64,000 bases of DNA from the NCBI RefSeq assembly GCF_035046485.1, contig NC_085137.1, forward strand, positions 45,997,155-46,061,154. The letters run 5' to 3'. The stretch comes from Aedes albopictus. Lineage: Eukaryota > Arthropoda > Insecta > Diptera > Culicidae. Within the stretch, counting starts at the first letter, position 1, and each line of letters opens with the position of its first letter. Both the position numbers and the translations under genes were made by a program. The notes beneath the pieces are model-generated. The model made no database searches, was not told the origin of the DNA, and saw only the letters and a program-made list of their open reading frames with translations. Positions 54,497-64,000 of this stretch are shown piece after piece.

Positions 54497-57400
54497 TGGC
54501 TGAGTTCTCCAGTTACAATCTCGCCACCATTAACATCAACAACATCACCAACGCAACGAAAATTGACGCACTCCGGACCTTCATCCGGACACTCGAACTG
54601 GACATCGTATTTTTGCAAGAGGTGGAGAATGAGCAACTTTCTCTTCCCGGATTCACCGTAGTCTGCAATGTGGACCACAATCGGCGGGGAACAGCCATTG
54701 CACTAAAAGAGCACATTCGCTTCACGCATGTGGAGAAAAGCCTTGATGGGCGCCTCGTCGCTTTGCGGATACAAGACACGACTCTCTGCAATGTCTACGC
54801 ACGGTCGGGCACTGTTGCTCGTGCCGAGCGGGAGAGGTTTTTCAACGGTACGATCGCCTATTATCTACGCCACAACACGCAACACGTCATCCTTGCCGGA
54901 GATTTCAACTGCCTGCTACGCCAGAGAGACTCCACCAGCGCCAACACAAGCCCAGCTCTGCAGGCGACAGTGCAGCAATTGCAATTGCAGGACGTGTGGC
55001 TGAAACTTCATCCTAACACAGACGCGCCAACATACATCGTACACAATGCAGCATCCCGGCTGGACCGTATGTACGTGAGCACTGGGTTATGCGATCGCCT
55101 ACGAACCGCTGTGACGCACGCATGCTCGTTTACCGACCACAAGGCTTTGACAGCGCGCATTTGTCTTCCTCACCTTGGCCGCGAACAAGGGCGAGGCTTC
55201 TGGTCCCTCCGCCCTCACCTGTTGACTGCCGAAAACATCGAAGAATTCGAGATTCGGTGGCAATATTGGACACGGCAGCGAAGAAATTTCCCCAGCTGGC
55301 TTTCATGGTGGATGTCATATGCGAAGCCAAAAATCAAGTCCTTCTTCCGTTGGAAATCCAGAGAAGTGTTCAACATTTTCAATACCGAACATCAACGTCT
55401 GTACGCGCAATTAAGGCTCGCGTATGACAACTATTACCAAAACCCAGCCATGTTAGTTACTATTAATCGTGTGAAAGCACAAATGCTAACACTGCAACGG
55501 CAATTTACGCAAAATTTCATTCGAATCAACGAGACTTTCGTGGCTGGGGAGAGCTTATCCACTTTCCAGCTGGGGGACAGACGACGTAAAAAAACAAGCA
55601 TAACAGAATTGCAGAACGAACGAGGAGATCAACTACGCGACGCGCTGGAAATCGAACAGCACATGTTCCGATACTTCCAGAGTCTATACGCGAGAGGCGA
55701 GACAAGACGAGATGCGGAAGAAGGATTTGAAACTGAGAGAGCAGTTCCCGCGCAAGATGAGGCCAACATTGCTCTGATGGAGGAGATTACGGTGGACGAA
55801 TTGAAAAACGCAATCCGAACTTCGCAGAAGAGAAAGTCACCCGGCTCGGATGGTCTACCAGTTGAGCTGTACCAACGAACGTTCGACGTCATTTATCGAG
55901 AGCTTTATTGCGTTATGAATGAAGCGATGACGAACGAGCTCCCCCCGGAGTTTGCTGATGGGACGATCGTGCTAATCAAAAAGAGTGGTGGCGACAAGTC
56001 AGCGAAAGGGTACCGCCCGATTAGCCTGCTCAACGTAGACTACAAGATCCTCAGCCGAGTGATGAAATGCCGATTGGAAAGAGTGCTCCAGACCCACCGA
56101 GTTTTGAGCGAAGCACAGAAATGTTCAAACACCGGTCGCTCCATTTTTCAAGCTACGCTCTCGCTCAAGGACCGTGTGGCTCAGCTAATTGCGAGAAAGC
56201 AGAAAGCAAAGCTGATCTCGTTCGACATGGACCATGCGTTTGACCGTGTTTCTCATGAGTTCTTGCATCGAACTCTTCTTTCTCTGGGTGTCAACCCAGC
56301 ATTCGTCGGATGGCTCTCCCGGGTCGCCAACGTGTCGTCGTCCCGGCTATTAATTAATGGGCGATTATCACAACCTTTCCGGATAGAGCGGTCGGTGCGA
56401 CAGGGTGACCCGATGTCGATGCTGCTCTTCGTGGTATATCTTCATCCACTCCTCACTCGGCTGGAACGTACTTGTGGTGGCGATCTCTGCGTTGCGTACG
56501 CTGACGACATCACGATCATAGCAACGTCAGCAAATACAATCCGTCGTATATTTAGCCTGTTCGCCTCTTATGAACTCCTGTCAGGCGCAAAACTGAACCG
56601 GCAAAAAACGGTGGCGGTTGATGTCGGGTTTATCGACGGGGAGCCCCTGATGGTACCAGATGTGCAAACAACGGACAAAGTTAAGGTGTTGGGCGTAATA
56701 TTCACCAACTCAGTGCGGCTGATGGTGAAGCTAAACTGGGACAGCTTAGTATCCAGGATTGCACAAATTATTTGGATGCATAGCATGCGATCCCTTACCC
56801 TGCAGCAGAAAGTGGTGCTGCTGAACACCTTCATCACGGCGAAAGTGTGGTATCTCTCATCAATTATTCCACCACAATGTGTACACACAGCCAAACTAGC
56901 AGCCACGATGGGGACGTTCCTGTTTAGAGGGCTGCCAGCACGAATTCCTATGCAGCAATTAGTACGCAGTAGAGAGAATGGGGGACTAAAATTGCATCTC
57001 CCATCAATCAAATGCCGCGCCCTCCTCGTCAACCGCCACTTAAGTGAAATGGACTCCCTACCCTATTACCACTCCATACTTGCTCAAAACACCCCTGTTC
57101 CTGCCGAATTCCCATGCTTAAAACTGCTGTCCCAACAAATTCCATTGCTTCCTGACAACATCAAACAAAATCCTACTAGTGCGCAAATCCATCTTTTCTA
57201 CTTGATGCAAACTGAACCGCCGAGAGTAGAACGAAATGAACCGGGTCGCAATTGGAAGATGATCTGGAGAAATATTTCGACAAAAAAGCTGACATCGAAG
57301 CAGCGTAGTGACCTGTACTTGTTGATCAACGAGAAGACCGAACATCGACGGCTGATGAACATCATTGGACGCAACAATGATCCAAACTGCCAGCACTGCT

Positions 57401-57675
57401 TGAGAAGCATAGAGACATTGCAGCACAAATTTTGTGAATGCCCTCGGGTGGCTCCGGCATGGTCGCTGGTGCAACGAACAGTTACGACGATTCTTGGTGG
57501 ATGGCAAAGACCAACGTTCGACGATCTTTTTCGGCCAACTCTGCTCAACATTAGAGAAACTAATAGATTGCGAATTTTGAAAATCTTTATTAATTACATC
57601 AACTTTGTTAATGAATCTGTTAATAATAGAATCGATGTAAATGAGGTAGAATTCATTCTGAATCTAGATAATTAA
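54496..57675 (+). CDS. LINE ORF2: AP endonuclease and reverse transcriptase, intact
   Basis: 1059 codons without interruption. Residues 1-225 form an APE-type endonuclease: ININNIT, FLQEVE (catalytic Glu), AGDFNCLL (Asp/Asn) and SFTDHKAL (terminal Asp-His). Reverse transcriptase lies at about 440-720: KSPGSDGLPVELYQ, GYRPISLLNVDYKILSRVM, motif A FDMDHAFDRV near 575, motif B SVRQGDPMSMLLF and catalytic YADD near 667. A C-terminal zinc motif C-x2-C...H-x4-C (CQHCLRS...HKFCEC) lies near 962-984. The protein nicks target DNA and copies LINE RNA from it. The start ATG overlaps the ORF1 stop as TAATG, suggesting translation by termination-reinitiation. The clade looks L1/Tx1-like, not certain. Downstream are AATAAA near 57716 and the poly(A). 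Confidence 0.93.
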   Translation: MAEFSSYNLATININNITNATKIDALRTFIRTLELDIVFLQEVENEQLSLPGFTVVCNVDHNRRGTAIALKEHIRFTHVEKSLDGRLVALRIQDTTLCNVYARSGTVARAERERFFNGTIAYYLRHNTQHVILAGDFNCLLRQRDSTSANTSPALQATVQQLQLQDVWLKLHPNTDAPTYIVHNAASRLDRMYVSTGLCDRLRTAVTHACSFTDHKALTARICLPHLGREQGRGFWSLRPHLLTAENIEEFEIRWQYWTRQRRNFPSWLSWWMSYAKPKIKSFFRWKSREVFNIFNTEHQRLYAQLRLAYDNYYQNPAMLVTINRVKAQMLTLQRQFTQNFIRINETFVAGESLSTFQLGDRRRKKTSITELQNERGDQLRDALEIEQHMFRYFQSLYARGETRRDAEEGFETERAVPAQDEANIALMEEITVDELKNAIRTSQKRKSPGSDGLPVELYQRTFDVIYRELYCVMNEAMTNELPPEFADGTIVLIKKSGGDKSAKGYRPISLLNVDYKILSRVMKCRLERVLQTHRVLSEAQKCSNTGRSIFQATLSLKDRVAQLIARKQKAKLISFDMDHAFDRVSHEFLHRTLLSLGVNPAFVGWLSRVANVSSSRLLINGRLSQPFRIERSVRQGDPMSMLLFVVYLHPLLTRLERTCGGDLCVAYADDITIIATSANTIRRIFSLFASYELLSGAKLNRQKTVAVDVGFIDGEPLMVPDVQTTDKVKVLGVIFTNSVRLMVKLNWDSLVSRIAQIIWMHSMRSLTLQQKVVLLNTFITAKVWYLSSIIPPQCVHTAKLAATMGTFLFRGLPARIPMQQLVRSRENGGLKLHLPSIKCRALLVNRHLSEMDSLPYYHSILAQNTPVPAEFPCLKLLSQQIPLLPDNIKQNPTSAQIHLFYLMQTEPPRVERNEPGRNWKMIWRNISTKKLTSKQRSDLYLLINEKTEHRRLMNIIGRNNDPNCQHCLRSIETLQHKFCECPRVAPAWSLVQRTVTTILGGWQRPTFDDLFRPTLLNIRETNRLRILKIFINYINFVNESVNNRIDVNEVEFILNLDN

Positions 57676-57730
57676 GATATTTTACATTCAAATATGTTAT
57701 TTATGATTAAGAACTAAATAAACATTATGT

Positions 57731-57736
<6 letters not shown>

Positions 57737-57796
<60 letters not shown>
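57737..57796 (+). repeat. 60-nt uninterrupted poly(A) tail of the LINE
   Basis: An unbroken A run follows ORF2 by about 60 bases. Together with 53605-57736 it defines one 5'-truncated LINE insertion of about 4.2 kb. I could not read a clear target duplication at its ends; ATATTA occurs near both. An unbroken tail suggests young age. Confidence 0.85.
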
Positions 57797-57797
<1 letters not shown>

Positions 57798-57910
57798 ATA
57801 TTATTGTCGAAACATGTATTGGGACTGAACGTGGTTTTAGCCCCTCAGATAGCAATTAATCAGCACTCTTTATTGTTTCGATTGTACTATTGAAAGTACT
57901 ATACCAATAA

Positions 57911-59098
57911 CACAGCGTAACAAAAATTAACTTTTGGTCTGTCTCAAGAGCAAACTTATGTGTCTCTGACAGATTTTGGGCCGCTGATTCCGAATCCGGG
58001 CTCAGATTTGCTCCAACACCAGGGATTGGCGGCATGCACCGTGCGGTGCGAAAAAAGCGTGTGCTTCACACAATCGCAAGTGCTCGTCTCCCGTTTTGCC
58101 GAGAGACAAGAGACGTATGAGTGAGAGCTTTCGTAATTGTGCGAGAGACAATCGCAGCACTAGCTCTACGGCGCAGGGAGTAATGCACGGTGCTTGGGAC
58201 TGCGCTTGTCTCCAAACAGAAAAATCAATTAATAAATTAATTGAAGAGTTTGTGTTTTCGGCAAAGTTGTTAAGCTTGTCAAGGGTTGACAAGTGATGGG
58301 TAGTTTGATTCGAATTTTTTCCAATCGTGCGTATTATCAAGCCAAGTGCAAAGCACGGAGACAAGCACCGATAGAGTGCATACGACAGAGCGTGAGAGAC
58401 AGGAGAGCTCCAGCGCGCGGCAAAGTAAGCGAGCAACACACAACCGATTGCGCGTACTCGTCTCCTTCTAGTTTGTTGTGCTGTCTCGTAGTAAAGTGTG
58501 CGGCACGCAAAGAGTTTTGAGTCGCACCCTATCCCTGTCCAACACGTCACAATTTTGAGCTATACCTCAATTTATAGGGCAAATTATGCGATTTAGGGCT
58601 TTTTTGACTGCAAGTTATTAAGCATGGAAATATTTTTATTAAGCAATCAAAAGGTTAATTGGTCTATTAACATCTAAATTAACGACTAATGCAAAATATT
58701 TCGTTTTATCAAATCGAATTTGATAGTTTTAAGGGATTTATCTTAGGTACGATATTTCCCATACAAGTCACCCTCCAAAAGTTGCATGCAAGTTTTCATA
58801 CTAACATAAAATGCTTAAATCTATCAAATTTGATTAGGTACAACGAAATATTTTGCATGAGTCGCTAATTTAGATGTTAATTGACCAATTAACCCTTTGA
58901 TTGCTTAAAAAAATATTGCCATGCTTAATGGCTTGCAGTCAAAAAATCCCAAAATCGCATATTTTGCCCTATAAATTGAGGTATAGCTCAAAATTGTGAC
59001 GTGTTGGAGCAAATCTGAGCCCGGATTCGGATTCAGCGGCCCAAAATCCTTCGGAGACACATAAGTTTGCTCTTGAGACAAAAAAATGTTGCGCTGTG
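57911..59098. mobile_element. Large foldback element with TAA target duplication
   Basis: Ends CACAGCG(T/C)AACA and inverse are flanked by TAA at 57908-57910 and 59099-59101. Left arm blocks CTGTCTCAAGAGCAAACTTA, TCAGATTTGCTCCAACAC and AATTTTGAGCTATACCTCAA reappear inverted at 58970-59080, and further pairing reaches the centre near 58745-58790. Without the hAT insert it is about 0.66 kb, nearly all arm. A PIF/Harbinger-type (T-W-A) mobiliser would fit. It is non-coding. Confidence 0.85.
58020..58537. mobile_element. hAT-like insertion inside one foldback arm, 8-bp target duplication
   Basis: TCCAACAC at 58012-58019 is repeated at 58538-58545. The ends are short inverted repeats CAGGGAT and ATCCCTG. 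The 518-bp interior has sub-terminal GTGCGGTGCGA and GTCGCACC motifs. The opposite arm of the foldback carries the unoccupied site (GTGTTGGA at about 59000-59007), which proves the boundaries. The 182-codon minus frame spanning the element has no domain I recognise. Confidence 0.92.
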
Positions 59099-59679
59099 TA
59101 ATCATTAAATTTTGCAGCCATAGTATACACATAATCAACTAGCTTCTGTGAAAATTTCTTTGAAATTGGCAGAGAAATTCAAAAGTTATGAATAGGCAAA
59201 AATCGCACATGAAAAACACGAAAAAATTTCACTACACTCACTCCTATCAACACCAATAGCTTTCAAACCAATTCATCATTGTTGATGAAATTTTGCAAGA
59301 AAGTGTCACTGTAAGTATCATAACTGCCAACGAAATTTCATAATTATCATCACAGTACTTTGAACTGTAGCGTAAAAGAACCATCTGGTATGCGAATGAA
59401 AATTGATCATGATTGTACAAAATGCTTAAAACCACCTCTGTTTGTTTTTCATCCACAGTTAAACGTAATGCATCGATTTTTATGAAATTTGGTACAAATA
59501 ATAAACATACACCAAAGAGTTCTCAGTCTTTTTTTGCCAATTTTATCGATTCATTACAGAGCTACTGACGTACTTCTGTGTCCTGATTATAGCGGATACA
59601 GGCTTTAGAAGCAACAGTTATGTTATTCTGACCCAATGCTATGTGAGAGTCTATCCACGCAGCGATAAAAGACGACCTT

Positions 59680-60516
59680 GAAACGGGTGGTTCAACAAAG
59701 AGTGCCAGAGGGTAACGGATGAGAAGAATGTTGCCAAAATCCGGGGTCGGGTATCCGGCAGAGCAGGGAGCGATATAGGAAAGCAAGCGTAGACAAACGA
59801 ATTGACTGCAAAAAGAAAAGAGAGCTCTGGAAGAATGCTATTGTTCAGGCGCAAGAGAGTATGGAACAGAATGATATGCGAAGGTTTTACGAAATTGTCA
59901 ATGGCGTGCGGCGAAAAACAGCGCCTTGTTAACAGACAAAATAATGGTGGCTTCCAGGAGGAGAGATCACTTGGAGAAATTGTTGAACGTGGGAACGGAC
60001 AGGCTGTGGATCCTCTAACGCTAAACGAGGTCAAGACAGCCAATAGAGGACTGAAGAACAACAATGATGCTGGGAAAGAAGTATACTCCCGGCCGAGTAT
60101 CTCAAGCACGGTATCTATTTTTACACCGTAGATATGGGTAGAGGAAGAACTGCCTGCTGGTTCTGGAAAAGGCATCGACTTGAATGCGTGAGTTACAGAA
60201 GAGTAACACTTCTCAATTCAGCGTAGAAAGCACAAAGGAGTCCTTCGTCCTTCGTCGGCGAATACCAGGCGGATTTTCGTGAGGGCCGATCAAGGACAGA
60301 TCAGATATTCACCGCGCGGCAGATTCTCGATTAATTTCAGGAGTAAAATTTGCAGACCCATCATCTGTTTATTGATTTTAAGCCGGCGTACGATTCAATG
60401 AACAGATACTAGGTATAGCAGATTATGACTGGACATGGTTTTCCGGCGAAGCTGAATAGCCTAACTTTAACGACGCAAAACGGATCGAAATCAAGTGTAC
60501 GGGTTGAGGACGATAT
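59680..60516 (+). pseudogene. Decayed LINE, endonuclease-RT linker and RT part
   Basis: Plus-strand fragments in shifting frames read CQRVTDEKNVAKIRGRVSGR, ESMEQNDMRRFYEIVNGVRR, LNEVKTANRGLKNNNDAGKE (RT finger), YQADFREGRSRTDQIFTARQ and THHLFIDFKPAYDSMNR, which holds motif A. Many stops and indels are present. It is related to, but not the same copy as, the LINE at 2735-12705, and it continues at 61415. Confidence 0.85.
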
Positions 60517-61414
60517 CCCAAGTAACACTTCCATTGCTGATTGGTTTTGATTGATTTTTATTAGGATTTTATTACATCAGTAATTAAAACTCACAGTTTT
60601 ATGACTACTTTTATGAAAACCATTGAAGAAATGTTTTATAGTATACTTGAAGATTTCCATAAAGCCAGATTTTAAGAGTAAACAAAACTCTCCGATATGT
60701 AAACCCTCTGGCATTCATTATTACCACAATAAAACTGTTCAAACTCTCAACAGATGGCGATCCGTTCGATTAGTAACGACATCTGTTGGTGGAAAAGCAG
60801 AACTACGTCACTGTTAGGTTTATTGCGGTCATCATAAAAGTAAACTTGCTTTCGTTTTATTTTCGCTAATTATGGCCATAGCCATATTGAAGATTTAGCT
60901 GACGTGAATGGAAAATAGTTAATTTTGCTCAAATAAGCAATGAATTGATAGTTTGCCGACATTTCCGTAACATGCTCATATAAATAAACTAGGATCTCAG
61001 TTAAGTTTTCTTGTGATTCGAATTAGTTGGACTGAATAAACAAATTGATTTATTTCATTCCAAGATGATAATATTCACCATTTTCGAAGCGCATTAATTT
61101 TTTTGTTTCTGCAACCCCAATATTCACGGTAAAATTTAATGCGCATAACCCTGCCACCGCAATAACTACTAAAATATGACTTTGAAAAGATCGCTTCCTA
61201 CTTACGAATAATGTATCCTTTTGGACTTTACGTGCCATCGAAGAAGCTTCTCTGCATCTTGAGCTGTCATAGTTTTTGTTGCAAAAAACAACAACAATCA
61301 TCATAACCTCTTTTCGAGAATGGCTAATTTTTCAACTAGGTTTTAAATCAGTTTTATTAAATTGGTCATGAAGATCTCTTATAGAGCCGAACAAAACTTA
61401 AAATGTTACTTGAG
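60517..61414. mobile_element. Insertion with CCCAAGTAACA ends in the decayed LINE
   Basis: Left end CCCAAGTAACACTT and right end TGTTACTTGAG, read inverted CTCAAGTAACA, bound about 0.9 kb of AT-rich non-coding DNA. LINE coding fragments stop at the left and resume at the right, which supports the limits. A target duplication could not be read. The last few bases of each boundary are uncertain. Confidence 0.6.
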
Positions 61415-61839
61415 CATGTCGTTATCGTTCGACCCCTTACATGAACTGAAGCAGGGCAATGTTCTTTCGAACTATCCATTCAACATGGCACTACAAGAAC
61501 CGATAAAGAGAGCTGATGTGCAAAGGAGCAGAACCATTGTCACGTGGTCGCATATGCTCCTGGGCTTCGAGGACGAGCATCTTCGTCGTCATCGAGATTG
61601 ACCGTCGGGCCATGGAAAATGCATTCATATCTTTTAAGAGAGTGACTGAGAGGATTAACACCACAAAAACCAAGTGCATGATTGCTGGTCGGCATCGGTC
61701 CGGCCGTGGCAGTGGTGACGAAGTGGTGTGAGATGGTTAAAAGTTTGATGTTGTGGACTAATTTGTTTATCTTGGTACTCTAGTGACGTGCAATAATGAT
61801 GTTACCCGCAAGGTGAAAAGACAGATTACGGCTACGGTG
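61415..61839 (+). pseudogene. Decayed LINE, RT motif B-C region and downstream
   Basis: Reads LHELKQGNVLSNYPFNMALQ (motif B, QG.VLS), RTIVTWSHMLLGFEDEH, where the F/YADD catalytic motif is altered and frameshifted, and then FISFKRVTERINTTKTKCMIAGR. It continues the LINE from 60516 and is broken again at 61840. Confidence 0.85.
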
Positions 61840-62613
61840 CCCAGGTAACAATTTGATGGTGTACAAACGTTTTTCCAACTATTTTGAATCAGCCTTCATT
61901 TGAACAAAAGCTGAGCACAAGAGGTGCAATCCATCATTTAGCTCCTAAACATCTAATTTTGGTGATTTTATCCAACCTTTAGCTAATTTGAGGTTCATTG
62001 AAAAGCTGTTTCAAGGCTTAATATGTGCTTAATCAGTAACCAAACAAATTTATTAATTGTGTAAAAATAGAAACATTTTCATCCATTAGCTGCTTCTATT
62101 TCCAGAAGAGATGTTTTGGAATGTATAAATTAATTTGTGGGAACACTGAGAATTGAACTCGTACCTCCTGATTTATAGTCACTCACCTTAGCACCTACAC
62201 TACACACGATTGTATACGTATCTTTGTAAACAAAAGCATTACTTGTTGTGCCTGAATAATCAAGAACATAAGTTGAACTAAGTCTGTATTGAGGCTGAAG
62301 AAGCGATGTGGACTTCACGAAAACATGCTTGGCTCAGCTGTCAAAAATTATTTGATATAAGGTTGATCAACAGATGATTGATTCTGCATGTTGGACGTAG
62401 GTGTGTGTGTGTGTGTATTTTAAAGCTGGTTATTTATATGAATAATATTCTATTCAACTTGATATCCATCCATCAAAGTATTGCTGATTAAAGAGGTTGA
62501 ACAAGCCATTCTTCAGACTAATATTTAGCTGTCATTGTGTTCAGCCACTGACACCATTTACCAACCACTGTTCAGCTACTACTCTCACTGTTTAGCGTTC
62601 ATTGTTACTTGGG
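61840..62613. mobile_element. Second insertion with CCCAGGTAACAAT ends
   Basis: Left CCCAGGTAACAAT and inverted right CCCAAGTAACAAT form a ~13-bp TIR around 774 bp. It contains a GT microsatellite (about 62400) and, on the minus strand near 62135-62215, a tRNA-like stretch with GAGTTCAATTC (B-box-like). The ends resemble those of 60517-61414, so both may belong to one superfamily. Confidence 0.65.
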
Positions 62614-64000
62614 TGGCCTGGGTACGTAGTTAGTATGCCGGAGGAACGACAAGCAAAATATTCAGCTTAGAACCAGAATTAGGCCAATGGTTTCGTAATA
62701 TTCCACGCACACGTTGGCTTTTTTCAGTTGAGGAGAGCCCTAGGACTCTAAAAATTCAAGACGGCAAGAATGATAGACCCAGAACCGAGACTAGTGGACT
62801 TGCTTCATTCCGCGTAGACACACCGCTACGAGCTGTAGCCCATCAAGTATTAAGTAAATAAAATGCTGAAAAAGTACACCGAAGACACCATCAAAAACTT
62901 ACACAAAACCGCAGTTTAATGCATGTTATAAATGCACAAGGAACGTTTCCATGAAATTTGAGGCACAAACCTTCCTATAAAGTTTGACAGTATGAGTGGT
63001 AATGATTTAAAGCTCCATATTTACAACATCATTGGAAATCAGACTTTACTTCGAAAATAGCTGCTTCGTTATCACCCCATCATCGTTCTCAGGAGGGCAT
63101 CTATTCCCGGCTGCTTGTTTATTCAACTTAGGCAACCCACTTCATTCCGGCAACTGTTTTTGTATTTACCACGAAACGTAACAACAATATCCTCCTATTC
63201 ATTTACTTCCTCGTTGTGCTCATTCAGCGTTTTTGCATCGTCAAAAGTTGCTGATCCTCCACCAATAGAGGTGGTATGTATATTATATACAGGCCAACTT
63301 GCCTCCTAATGGTACACGTGGGTGTTTTGTTTTGCTTCCGGCGGAAGCCCCTGATTCATAATAACAACCAACAGCTTTCTTGTGTGTACTTGCTTACTGA
63401 TAGAATCTGGGCTACAGTTATGGATGAGTTTTACTTTTGTGCTATAGGGTTGTCGTGATGATTTCTGTCGTGGCATCAATATGCGAACATGGGAATCTCA
63501 TACGAGGTATCAAACGAGAAAAATACCCCAGCAACAACAAGGAATTTTCTTCGCAATATGCAAAATTTTCTTATCTCCAACGATAAGCTCACATGATGAG
63601 GCATCCCAATTTGATCTAAATATCGGCTTATTTGTATCTCGAAAAGAATTGCTGCTGTACCCCCACTTTTCCTTCCACGGAGCAAGAAGCAAAAATTGCA
63701 CAGCTCGAAGCTCCAAACCAAACCACACACATGAGGAACAGCAGTGCTGTTTGGGGAGGAAGCATCTTTTTTTCCTATTTTCGCTATTATCAGGCTTATG
63801 GTTTGAGGCCAGCAAAACAACATGGTGAGAGGAAAAAGTTGCTCCATCGTTATAGGTGATGAGGTGTATGGTTTGAAGCAGTGTTTCTCGGATGGGAACA
63901 ATTAGAGCTCTCTGAAATGTTTGCAAACATTCCAGTCGCTTTTGGTATTGGTGCATCACTCCTTGAGAATAGTAGTGGACCTCTGGTCATTTGGTGAGAA
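62614..64000. other. Stretch with no recognised gene
   Basis: The first ~200 bp (62640-62830) have a frame reading LEPELGQWFRNIPRTRWLFS and on to PRTETSGLASFRVDTPLRAV. It looks like old coding DNA, possibly the tail of the decayed LINE upstream, but I cannot name it. From 62850 to the end I see unique AT-rich DNA. The overlapping frames on both strands at 63476-63959 (up to 149 codons) have no domain I recognise. Confidence 0.3.

Larger units (their letters stand above)
53302..59605. mobile_element. TA-flanked TIR element hosting three later insertions
   Basis: The left end AAGCCTGTATCCGCAATAAT and the inverted right end AAGCCTGTATCCGCTATAAT continue as (C)GGGACAC / (C)AGGACAC and then as diverged arms for about 150 bp. 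TA stands at 53300-53301 and 59606-59607. Its own DNA is about 53302-53600, 57797-57910 and 59099-59605, or about 0.9 kb. The rest is a LINE and a foldback with a hAT insert. No transposase; the TA duplication suggests a Tc1/mariner mobiliser. Confidence 0.78.

Noticed and set aside
58002..58550. 182-codon minus-strand frame almost exactly covering the hAT-like insert
   Set aside because: No transposase or other domain is visible. It begins and ends in the target duplication and host arm, and the element is short and MITE-like.
63476..63959. Overlapping 115-149-codon frames on both strands at the right end
   Set aside because: No domain, splice signal or codon pattern that favours one strand. 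Mutual overlap suggests chance openness.

Overview
The window looks like nuclear DNA of a culicine mosquito, most likely Aedes. The evidence is a tRNA-headed SINE that I recognise as Feilai-like, a BEL/Pao LTR retrotransposon, several insect LINEs, many TIR elements and foldbacks, and one exon of an insect chemosensory-protein gene. Almost everything is transposon or tandem repeat. I see only one convincing host coding exon (2091-2233, minus strand), one weak host-exon candidate (45853-46048, plus strand), and no rRNA, CRISPR or bacterial-type operon.

Layout. 1-714: end of a minisatellite-bearing element that closes in a hairpin. 2091-2233: last exon of a chemosensory protein. 2735-12705: a LINE fragment (minus strand) split by an 8.6 kb BEL/Pao element (3207-11812) with identical-looking LTRs, a perfect 5-bp target duplication and an unbroken 1786-codon gag-pol frame. 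13-17 kb: Feilai-like SINE and two long foldbacks. 17.2-20.1 kb: AT-rich decayed repeat. 20.2-30.2 kb: hAT-like elements, three copies of one TA-flanked MITE, a tRNA-like repeat, and the second, inverted copy of the minisatellite element. 30.4-35.6 kb: a foldback carrying tRNA-like arms, three tandem LINE tails, and a 2.2 kb hAT-type element containing a pogo-like MITE. 37.4-47.7 kb: very large arrays of a 12-bp GAATTC-containing repeat, in opposite orientations on the two sides of 46 kb, broken by a 1.74 kb insertion of 237-bp units arranged head-to-tail and then inverted. 53.3-59.6 kb: a four-member, three-deep nest of elements whose LINE keeps an intact 1059-codon endonuclease/reverse transcriptase frame and a 60-nt poly(A). 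59.7-62.6 kb: a decayed LINE broken by two elements with CCCARGTAACA ends.

The strongest observations are three. First, the 237-bp direct-plus-inverted array (38569-40310) is bounded by a perfect 14-bp target duplication, which fits retroposition of a Penelope-like or retrozyme-like multimer; each unit holds a partial hammerhead-like core. Second, three independent 43-58 bp insertions of one LINE 3' end each sit between perfect target duplications of 9-16 bp. Third, several insertions can be relatively dated because the empty site survives elsewhere, for example in the opposite arm of a foldback. Element and family names come from recall and visible motifs, not from a database search.
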